A DNA stretch of 19,969 nt from JBFGWM01 sp041588495 (GTDB lineage: Bacteria; Pseudomonadota; Gammaproteobacteria; Pseudomonadales; JBFGWM01): contig JBFGWM010000023.1 in the NCBI GenBank assembly GCA_041588495.1, positions 1 through 19,969 on the forward strand, written 5' to 3'. Below, piece after piece: positions 14,462-19,969 of this stretch. How positions within the stretch are numbered: the stretch's first letter is position 1; every line of letters begins with the position of its first letter. Below the pieces are notes generated by a model. The model had not been told where the DNA came from. It searched no databases and saw only the letters and a list, made by a program, of their open reading frames with translations. A program made the position numbers and the translations under genes.

Positions 14462-17032
14462 ATGAGCACCACGGAAGACGCGCTCGCCCTCTCCCAGCAC
14501 ACGCCGATGATGCAGCAGTTCCTGCGCATGAAGGCGGACCATCCGGATGACCTTCTCTTTTACCGGATGGGCGATTTCTACGAGCTGTTTTTCGATGACG
14601 CACGGGAAGCCGCGCGCCTGCTGGACATCACCCTGACCAGCCGCGGGCAGTCCGCGGGCGAGCCGATTCCCATGGCCGGCGTGCCCTATCACTCGGCGGA
14701 AAACTACCTCGCGCGCCTGGTGCGCGCCGGACGCTCGGTGGCGATCTGCGAGCAGATCGGCGACCCGGCCACCAGCAAGGGACCGGTCGAACGCCGCGTC
14801 ACCCGCGTGGTGACCCCCGGCACCCTCAGCGACGAGGCCCTGCTCGACGCCCGGCAGGACAACCTGCTGGCCGCCGTGTACGGCTCGGCCTCCGCTTACG
14901 GTCTCGGCATCCTCGACATCAGCAGCGGCCGCTTCACGGTTTCCGAGGTGGAGGACCGCGAGGCCCTCGCCGCCGAACTGGAACGCCTGCAGCCCGCGGA
15001 ACTTCTGGTTCCGGAAGGCAGTCCCCTCGCCACCCTGTTCGGCGAACGCAACGGAACCCGCACCCGGCCGCCCTGGGAGTTCGACCAGGAAACCGCCGAG
15101 CGCCTGCTCAACGAGCAGTTCGGCACCCGCGACCTGCGCGGTTTCGGGGTCGACGGTCGCACCCTGGCGTTGTGTGCGGCAGGCTGCCTGCTGCAGTACG
15201 CCCGCGACACCCAGCGCAGCCTGTTGCCCCACATCCGTGCCATCAGCCTCGAACAGCGCGACGACGCGGTCATCCTCGACGCGGCCAGCCGCCGCAACCT
15301 GGAGATCTCTACCAATCTTTCTGGCAACAGCGACAACACCCTCGCCGCCGTGATCGACTCCACGGTCACCCCCATGGGCGGCCGGCTGCTGCGCCGCTGG
15401 CTGCACCGGCCCCTGCGCGACCGCGGCGTGCTCGCGGCCCGCCAGGAAGCGGTCGGGGCCTTGCTCACGGACTACCGCTACGAGGGCCTGCGCGGCCCCC
15501 TCGCCGACGTCGGCGACGTGGAGCGCATCCTCGCGCGGGTCGCGCTGCGTTCGGCGCGTCCCCGCGATCTCGCGCGCCTGCGCGCTGCGCTGCAGGTGCT
15601 TCCCGCCCTTGAACCCCTGCTTGGCGAGGTTCCAGCCGATCGCGTCCGCGAACTCGCCGATGCGGCCCGGCCGCAACCGGAGACCTGTGCCCTGCTGGAG
15701 CGTGCGGTGATCGACGAGCCGCCCGCGGTGATCCGCGACGGCGGCGTGATCCGCGAGGGCTACGATGCCGAACTCGACGAACTGCGCGGCATGAGCGAGA
15801 ACGCCGGGCGTTATCTCGCCGAGATGGAGACCCGCGAGCGCGAACGCACCGGGGTCGCCAACCTGAAGGTCGGCTACAACCGGGTGCACGGCTATTACAT
15901 CGAGATCAGTCGTGGCCAGTCGGACGATGTCCCGGCCGAATACGTGCGGCGCCAGACCCTGAAAAACGCGGAGCGCTTCATCACGCCGGAACTCAAGGAG
16001 TTCGAGGACCGCGCCCTCAGCGCCCGCAGCCGCGCCCTGGCCCGCGAGAAATCCCTCTACGAGGGCCTGCTCGACCGCCTTCTGGAAAACCTCGAACCCC
16101 TGCAATCCTGTGCCGCGGCGCTGGCCGAACTCGACGTGCTGGCCAGCTTCGCCGAGCGCGCCGAGAGCCTGGATTTCTGTCGGCCCGAACTCGTAGAGGA
16201 GCCGGAAATCATCATCCGCGGCGGCCGCCACCCGGTGGTGGAACGCGTTTCCGGCGAGCCCTTCGTGCCCAACGACCTGGTGCTCAGCGACGACCGTCGC
16301 ATGCTGATCATCACCGGCCCCAACATGGGCGGCAAGTCGACCTACATGCGCCAGGCGGCGCTGATCGCCCTGCTCGCCCACACCGGCAGCTACGTACCCG
16401 CCCGCGAGGCGGTCATCGGCGCCATCGACCGCATTTTCACCCGCATCGGCTCGGCCGACGACCTCGCCGGGGGCCGCTCCACCTTCATGGTGGAAATGAG
16501 CGAGACCGCCAACATCCTGCACAATGCCACCCGTCGCAGCCTGGTGCTGATGGACGAGATCGGTCGCGGCACCAGCACCTATGACGGCCTGTCGCTGGCC
16601 TGGGCCTGTGCCGGACATATCGCGGAGCGCGTTGGCGCGCTGACCCTGTTCGCCACCCACTATTTCGAGATGACCGCGCTCCCCGAGCGCATCGACAGCG
16701 TGCACAACGTGCACCTCAGCGCCGTGGAGCACGGCCGGCGGATCGTGTTCCTGCACGCCGTCGAGGAGGGCCCGGCCAGCCAGAGCTACGGCCTGCAGGT
16801 TGCACAGCTCGCCGGCATTCCTGACCCCGTCATCGACGCTGCCCGGGACAAGCTGGCCGGCCTGGAAACCGCCGGCGGCCCGGACACCGGCGCCCCACCG
16901 CGCCAGTCCGACCTGTTCGCGGCGCCGCCACGCCACCCCGCCCTGGACATCATCGACGAGACGGATGCCGACGACCTGAGCCCGCGCGCGGCCCTCGAAC
17001 TCGTCTACCGGCTGAAAAAACTGCTCGATTGA
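14462..17032 (+). CDS. mutS: DNA mismatch repair protein MutS
   Basis: A 856-residue MutS, which recognises mismatches and small loops and recruits MutL. The mismatch-reading Phe-x-Glu is seen as GDFYELF (Phe39, Glu41). Walker A GPNMGGKST is near 619-627, and the signature segments LAGGRSTFMVEM and LVLMDEIGRGTSTYDG follow. The C-terminus ends in the oligomerisation helix ALELVYRLKKLLD. The length matches E. coli MutS (853). The ATG at 14462 is preferred, although its ribosome site is weak; a GTG nine codons upstream is the alternative. TACACT at 14422-14427 could be a -10, giving a very short leader. Confidence 0.98.
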   Translation: MSTTEDALALSQHTPMMQQFLRMKADHPDDLLFYRMGDFYELFFDDAREAARLLDITLTSRGQSAGEPIPMAGVPYHSAENYLARLVRAGRSVAICEQIGDPATSKGPVERRVTRVVTPGTLSDEALLDARQDNLLAAVYGSASAYGLGILDISSGRFTVSEVEDREALAAELERLQPAELLVPEGSPLATLFGERNGTRTRPPWEFDQETAERLLNEQFGTRDLRGFGVDGRTLALCAAGCLLQYARDTQRSLLPHIRAISLEQRDDAVILDAASRRNLEISTNLSGNSDNTLAAVIDSTVTPMGGRLLRRWLHRPLRDRGVLAARQEAVGALLTDYRYEGLRGPLADVGDVERILARVALRSARPRDLARLRAALQVLPALEPLLGEVPADRVRELADAARPQPETCALLERAVIDEPPAVIRDGGVIREGYDAELDELRGMSENAGRYLAEMETRERERTGVANLKVGYNRVHGYYIEISRGQSDDVPAEYVRRQTLKNAERFITPELKEFEDRALSARSRALAREKSLYEGLLDRLLENLEPLQSCAAALAELDVLASFAERAESLDFCRPELVEEPEIIIRGGRHPVVERVSGEPFVPNDLVLSDDRRMLIITGPNMGGKSTYMRQAALIALLAHTGSYVPAREAVIGAIDRIFTRIGSADDLAGGRSTFMVEMSETANILHNATRRSLVLMDEIGRGTSTYDGLSLAWACAGHIAERVGALTLFATHYFEMTALPERIDSVHNVHLSAVEHGRRIVFLHAVEEGPASQSYGLQVAQLAGIPDPVIDAARDKLAGLETAGGPDTGAPPRQSDLFAAPPRHPALDIIDETDADDLSPRAALELVYRLKKLLD

Positions 17033-17068
17033 GCAGGGTCTACACTGGCAGTATTTGCTGTTCAGCCC

Positions 17069-17097
17069 TTGAGCGAAATCGCGCCTGCGCCTAGAAT
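17069..17097 (+). promoter_or_regulatory. Candidate sigma-70 promoter of fdxA
   Basis: TTGAGC (17069-17074) and TAGAAT (17092-17097) are separated by 17 bp. The expected start near 17104 leaves about 30 bases to the fdxA ATG, with GGAG at about 17119-17122 and a nearer CGGAA as ribosome site. Confidence 0.6.
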
Positions 17098-17132
17098 TGC
17101 GTCCCTGCGAGATCGCCTGGAGAAACCGGAAC

Positions 17133-17456
17133 ATGACATTCGTCGTCACCGAGCCCTGCATCAAGTGCAAGTACACCGACTGCGTGGAAGTCTGCCCCGT
17201 GGACTGCTTCTACGAGGGCCCCAACTTCCTCGTCATTCACCCGGACGAATGCATCGACTGCGCCCTGTGCGAGCCGGAATGCCCGGTGAATGCGATCCTG
17301 TCCGAGGACGAGGTCCCGGAGGACCAGAAGGAATACCTGGAGCTCAACGCGGAACTCGCCGATGTCTGGCCGAATATCACCGAGAAGAAGGACGCCCCGG
17401 AAGACGCCGACGACTGGGTCGAGGTCAAGGAAAAGAAGCACCTCCTGGAACGCTGA
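17133..17456 (+). CDS. fdxA: 7Fe ferredoxin FdxA
   Basis: A 107-residue ferredoxin of the Azotobacter FdI type, carrying one 3Fe-4S and one 4Fe-4S cluster for low-potential electron transfer in the cytoplasm. Counting Met as 1, cysteines lie at 9, 12, 17, 21, 25, 40, 43, 46 and 50, which reproduces the FdI pattern. The C-terminal half is acidic, with the usual family extension. The start at the ATG of MTFVVTEPC is set by homology; 12 codons further upstream would run into the promoter. It follows mutS by 100 bp and has its own promoter. Confidence 0.96.
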   Translation: MTFVVTEPCIKCKYTDCVEVCPVDCFYEGPNFLVIHPDECIDCALCEPECPVNAILSEDEVPEDQKEYLELNAELADVWPNITEKKDAPEDADDWVEVKEKKHLLER

Positions 17457-17736
17457 TCGGGCGCATTCCGATCGATTCGCCCGCGCCTTCCCCGGCGGGC
17501 ACAAATTCAAACTGTCCGAATTGAAAATGGGGCGGGCCGCAGCCCGCCCCCCGCGCATCCCTGCGCAGTGCGTCCCGGACACATCCCTGTGCCATCGGCA
17601 TCCCTGCCGACCCACAATCCCTTGCCGGACGCGGGGCAGAGATTAGCGCCCGCAGCCCGGTCAACCCACCGTACCCGGCGCCCCGCGGCACCCGCGCGAT
17701 CCCGGAAAAACCCAAAAATAGTTATTTAAATCATTA
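17457..17736. other. Intergenic region after fdxA, no gene seen
   Basis: About 280 bp without a supportable gene. It contains the hairpin at 17529-17550 and, at its right end (17705-17736), an AT-rich patch that contrasts with the GC-rich surroundings and may be the promoter of the candidate small RNA that follows. TTAAAT (17726-17731) is a possible -10. I see no GacA-type TGTAAG-N6-CTTACA element upstream. Confidence 0.5.
17529..17550. terminator. 9-bp GC hairpin downstream of fdxA
   Basis: GGGGCGGGC (17529-17537) pairs perfectly with GCCCGCCCC (17542-17550) around CGCA. On the plus strand no T-run follows. On the minus strand the stem is followed by ATTTTCAATT, so it looks more like a terminator for transcripts coming from the rpoS side. 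It may work in both directions. Confidence 0.5.
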
Positions 17737-17877
17737 GCTTGGATTGGACCAGCATGGGCAATGGGCGAAAGTCCTACACCCTGGATGGTCGACCGACCAC
17801 CGCGAGCACGGCAGTCTCCGACACCGGAGATCGGGGTCCGAGTACGCAAACGGCCCGGACAAGCCGGGCCGTTTGTA
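17737..17877 (+). ncRNA. Candidate RsmZ-like regulatory small RNA
   Basis: A chain of hairpins with GGA motifs between fdxA and rpoS, the place where Pseudomonas carries rsmZ. RsmZ binds and titrates the translational repressor RsmA/CsrA. Stem one, 17737-17742 with 17749-17753, shows GGA in a six-base loop. Next are GGGC-GAAA-GTCC (17763-17774, a GNRA loop), TGGTC-GACC-GACCA (17786-17799) and TCTCCG-ACAC-CGGAGA (17815-17830). Last is the terminator-like stem at 17848-17874. GGA occurs at 17741, 17746, 17783, 17826 and 17857. An alternative ACC/GGT stem would place the third GGA in a loop as well. Ends are estimates. Position and structure are seen; the function is inferred. It could instead be rpoS 3' untranslated sequence. 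Confidence 0.45.
17848..17874. terminator. Terminator hairpin shared by rpoS and the candidate small RNA
   Basis: AAACGGCCCGG (17848-17858) pairs with CCGGGCCGTTT (17864-17874) across a five-base loop, an 11-bp stem with A and T ends on both sides. This is typical of bidirectional intrinsic terminators. It lies 20 bp after the rpoS stop on the minus strand and at the end of the plus-strand RNA candidate. Confidence 0.75.
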
Positions 17878-17893
17878 TCGCGATCGAAGCGGA

Positions 17894-18961
17894 TCAGTCG
17901 GCGAACAGTTCGACGCCGGACAGGCCCTGCTTCTCGAGCTTGTCGCGCAGGCGCTTCAGCGCCTCGACCTGGATCTGCCGTACCCGTTCCCGGGTCAGGC
18001 CGATCTCGCGGCCGACTTCTTCGAGCGTACTCATTTCATAACCGCGCAACCCGAAGCGCCGCGCCACGACCTCGCGCTGCTTCACGCTGAGCTGTGACAG
18101 CCACTCGTCGATGTGCTGGCAGAGATCATCCTCCTGCAGGAGGGTCGCCGGATCGGAAACCTTCTCGTCCGCAAGGGTGTCGAGCAGGGACTTGTCCGAA
18201 TCGGGTCCCAGCGGGGTGTCGACGGAGGTGACTTTCTCGTTGAGGCCCAGCATGCGCTTCACGTCTTCAACCGGACGGTCCAGCAGGTCGGCAATTTCCT
18301 CGGCAGAGGGTTCGTGATCGAGTTTCTGGGTCAGTTCACGCGCGGCGCGGAGGTATACGTTGAGTTCCTTGACCACGTGGATCGGCAGGCGGATCGTGCG
18401 GGTCTGGTTCATGATCGCCCGCTCGATGGTCTGGCGAATCCACCAGGTGGCATAGGTCGAGAAGCGGAACCCGCGCTCCGGATCGAACTTTTCCACCGCA
18501 CGGATCAGGCCGAGATTGCCTTCCTCGATGAGGTCGAGAAGTGACAGGCCACGATTCACGTACCGGCGCGCGATCTTCACCACCAGGCGCAGGTTGCTCT
18601 CGATCATGCGTCGCCGCCCGGCCTCGTCGCCACGCAGGGCGAGGCGCGCGAAGTAGACTTCCTCTTCGGGCGTCAGCAGCGGCGAGAAACCGATCTCGTT
18701 CAGGTACAGCTGGGTGGCATCCATGTTCTTCGCGGAGTCCGCGTCCTCGCGGTCGCGCATTCGCTTGCGCCGCTGCTGTCCTTCACGGAACAGCATCTCC
18801 TCTGAACGCTGGTTGTTCTGGTATTCCGCAAACTCGGCGTCCACCGCCGAGTCCGTGGACCCCGCAGCATCCGTGGCTTCGGTTTCATCCGGGTCGTCAA
18901 TTGCGACAACCGGTTGTTTCTTCGCAGCCGTTGCAGCCGCAGCTTCTCTTTTTCGAGCCAT
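17894..18961 (-). CDS. rpoS: RNA polymerase sigma factor RpoS
   Basis: A 355-residue group 2 sigma factor, the stationary-phase and general stress sigma of gammaproteobacteria. After a variable acidic N-terminus (1-78), region 1.2 begins at DATQLYLNEIG (81-91). Region 2 follows with NLRLVVKIARRY and FRFSTYATWWIRQTIERA (166-182), which binds the -10. Region 3 contains HVVKELNVYLRAARELTQ, and the region 4.2 helix-turn-helix is in TLEEVGREIGLTRERVRQIQVEALKRLR (312-339). The start ATG at 18961 has AAGGGG upstream. The neighbour nlpD and the long leader (18962-19372) match the known arrangement, in which rpoS is transcribed in part from within nlpD and regulated after transcription. Confidence 0.97.
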   Translation of the reverse strand: MARKREAAAATAAKKQPVVAIDDPDETEATDAAGSTDSAVDAEFAEYQNNQRSEEMLFREGQQRRKRMRDREDADSAKNMDATQLYLNEIGFSPLLTPEEEVYFARLALRGDEAGRRRMIESNLRLVVKIARRYVNRGLSLLDLIEEGNLGLIRAVEKFDPERGFRFSTYATWWIRQTIERAIMNQTRTIRLPIHVVKELNVYLRAARELTQKLDHEPSAEEIADLLDRPVEDVKRMLGLNEKVTSVDTPLGPDSDKSLLDTLADEKVSDPATLLQEDDLCQHIDEWLSQLSVKQREVVARRFGLRGYEMSTLEEVGREIGLTRERVRQIQVEALKRLRDKLEKQGLSGVELFAD

Positions 18962-19372
18962 CGTGCAAGCACCCCTTGTTTTCTTGTATTTCAGCTTTCT
19001 CGTTATGGTTCCGGTGAAGTAGCCGGTCGGCTGCCACCACCCCGGGCGGCTTCCGAAAAATCCCTGCTCTTCGCGTTTTTTTTATCGACTAACCGTTTTT
19101 TCTTCTTGCCAAACGTGGATCGCCTTGCGGCGACCAACGCAGTCTTTTTCGGACCTCTTCGGATGACCGGATCCCGATCGGGCCGTCATCATGCCGGCCG
19201 TTGTCCGTTCCGAATTGGCGCCGCCATCTATGTGGCTTTTCCGGCGCCGTCCCCCGAGCCTCGCAAAGTTCACTGCAAACCTGCAGTCACGCAGCGTCGG
19301 GGTGGTCCTGGTTGTCTGCCTGGTTATCCTGAACCTGGGCCGAGGTGCGACAGTCCTGTCGGACCGGGTGAC
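18962..19372 (-). promoter_or_regulatory. Long rpoS leader / nlpD-rpoS intergenic region
   Basis: About 410 bp without a convincing gene, upstream of rpoS. Near the nlpD end there is a perfect dyad, CGACAG and CTGTCG around two bases (19348-19361). As rpoS-leader RNA it could fold with GGAC as its loop. Two further GGA triplets on the same strand follow within about 60 bases. Runs of A and T near 19075-19115 stand out. I find no consensus sigma-70 promoter that I would defend. Small reading frames here lack ribosome sites or family features. Confidence 0.4.
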
Positions 19373-19969
19373 CTACCTGCGGGAATTCCGCGGAGGGAGG
19401 TATGCCAGGGGGTCTACCGGCTTACCTTCGCGGCGAATCTCGAAGTGGAGCACTGAGCGTCCGGATTCGCGTTCACCCATTTCGGCTATTTTCTGTCCTG
19501 CCCTTACCTCCTGCTCCTCTGCCACCAGGATTCGGCGGTTGTGCGCATACGCGCTGAGGTACCGGTCGTTGTGTTTGATGATGATCAGTTTGCCGTATCC
19601 GCGGATCCCGCTTCCGGCGTAAACCACCTTCCCGGGCGCCGCTGTTTTCACAGCCTCCCCCAATTTGCCCGCTATATCAATACCTTTGTTCACCCGCCCC
19701 CGGGTGGAAAATCGTGCAGTGACTTTTCCATCCGACGGCCAGTTCCAGCTGATCCGGCGCGTGGATACGCTCGTTTTCGCGGTGGGCGCGGGCTTGCTGC
19801 GGACGGCCGGCGCGCGCCCGCCAGAGGTGGCGCGCCGTACCGGTTCGGAGCGCCGGACCTGGGCCGGCTCACGCTCTTCAAGGCGCAACTTCTGACCGTT
19901 CCGGATGACGTAGGGCGGACCGATTGAGTTAGCGGCCGCCAACCTGCGAAAGTCCATGCCATAACGCCA
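19373..19969 (-). CDS. nlpD: NlpD, LysM and degenerate M23 domain murein hydrolase activator (5' end outside the window)
   Basis: The C-terminal 198 residues of an NlpD-type lipoprotein; the start and lipobox lie beyond the right edge. At the edge is the end of a LysM peptidoglycan-binding domain (WRYGMDFRRLAAANSI to NGQKLRL), then a basic, proline-containing linker. The LytM/M23 domain follows, with NKGIDIAG, YGKLIIIKHNDRYLSAYAHN and VLHFEIR. Two metal-binding histidines of active M23 peptidases are missing (Asn-Lys in place of the first, Val-Leu-His in place of His-x-His). This is normal for NlpD, which activates the amidase AmiC at the division site rather than cutting murein itself. It is upstream of rpoS, the conserved arrangement. 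Confidence 0.93.
   Translation of the reverse strand, partial: WRYGMDFRRLAAANSIGPPYVIRNGQKLRLEEREPAQVRRSEPVRRATSGGRAPAVRSKPAPTAKTSVSTRRISWNWPSDGKVTARFSTRGRVNKGIDIAGKLGEAVKTAAPGKVVYAGSGIRGYGKLIIIKHNDRYLSAYAHNRRILVAEEQEVRAGQKIAEMGERESGRSVLHFEIRREGKPVDPLAYLPPRNSRR

Noticed and set aside
14219..17176. A 985-codon open frame on the minus strand opposite mutS
   Set aside because: It is fully antisense to mutS, a certain gene, and its translation is rich in Gly, Ala, Val, Gln and His without any domain. Long antisense frames are common in GC-rich DNA.
17758..17774. Similarity of CAATGGGCGAAAG to a conserved stretch of 16S rRNA
   Set aside because: Only about 13 bases agree, around a GNRA hairpin that arises easily. 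The flanks do not continue as rRNA, so this is not an rRNA fragment.
17744..18097. A 117-codon plus-strand frame covering the candidate small RNA and the end of rpoS
   Set aside because: It runs antisense into rpoS, passes through a terminator hairpin, lacks a ribosome site and resembles no family.
19082..19273. A 63-codon minus-strand frame in the rpoS leader
   Set aside because: No ribosome site and a basic composition without domain features. A small leader peptide cannot be fully excluded but is not supported.
1..19969. Insertion sequences, prophage, CRISPR arrays, tRNA or rRNA genes
   Set aside because: No transposase or integrase, no regularly spaced repeats and no tRNA-like cloverleaf were seen on either strand.

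Overview
The window is about 20 kb of GC-rich DNA from a gammaproteobacterium. The main evidence is the right half, which carries the gene order recX, recA, cinA/pncC, mutS, fdxA, rpoS, nlpD. This is the arrangement known from Pseudomonas and related gammaproteobacteria. Protein features such as an RpoS-type sigma factor, an AvFdI-like 7Fe ferredoxin, and an NlpD with a degenerate LytM domain fit this. I cannot place the organism below class level; nothing in the window points clearly to a named genus.

Left part (1-7500). A minus-strand operon encodes a beta-hydroxyacid dehydrogenase, a short-chain dehydrogenase and a metallophosphoesterase. Divergent from it is a DUF3391/HD-GYP protein, probably a cyclic-di-GMP phosphodiesterase. 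Next comes a small acyl-CoA catabolism cluster: a TetR regulator and an enoyl-CoA hydratase of the methylglutaconyl-CoA hydratase type on the minus strand, and an HSDL2-like dehydrogenase diverging on the plus strand. A CTAAC-N4-GTTAG operator lies inside the shared promoter. Then follow a 101-residue secreted protein of unknown function with a promoter and a structured leader, and a small two-helix membrane protein.

Middle (7500-12000). A 977-codon gene fuses an acyl carrier protein domain, a fatty-acyl-AMP ligase and a PlsC-type acyltransferase. A perfect 15-bp palindrome sits in front of it. A UMF1-family MFS transporter follows.

Right part (12000-19969). pncC, recA and recX lie on the minus strand, with a perfect LexA box in front of recA. 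mutS and fdxA are on the plus strand. rpoS and the 3' portion of nlpD are on the minus strand; nlpD runs off the right edge. Between fdxA and rpoS there is a run of hairpins with five GGA motifs, ending in a terminator-like stem, preceded by an AT-rich stretch. Its position matches that of the regulatory RNA RsmZ in Pseudomonas, so I propose it as an RsmZ-like, CsrA/RsmA-titrating small RNA. This and the ACP-ligase-acyltransferase fusion are the most interesting items. I see no insertion sequence, CRISPR array, tRNA or rRNA gene.
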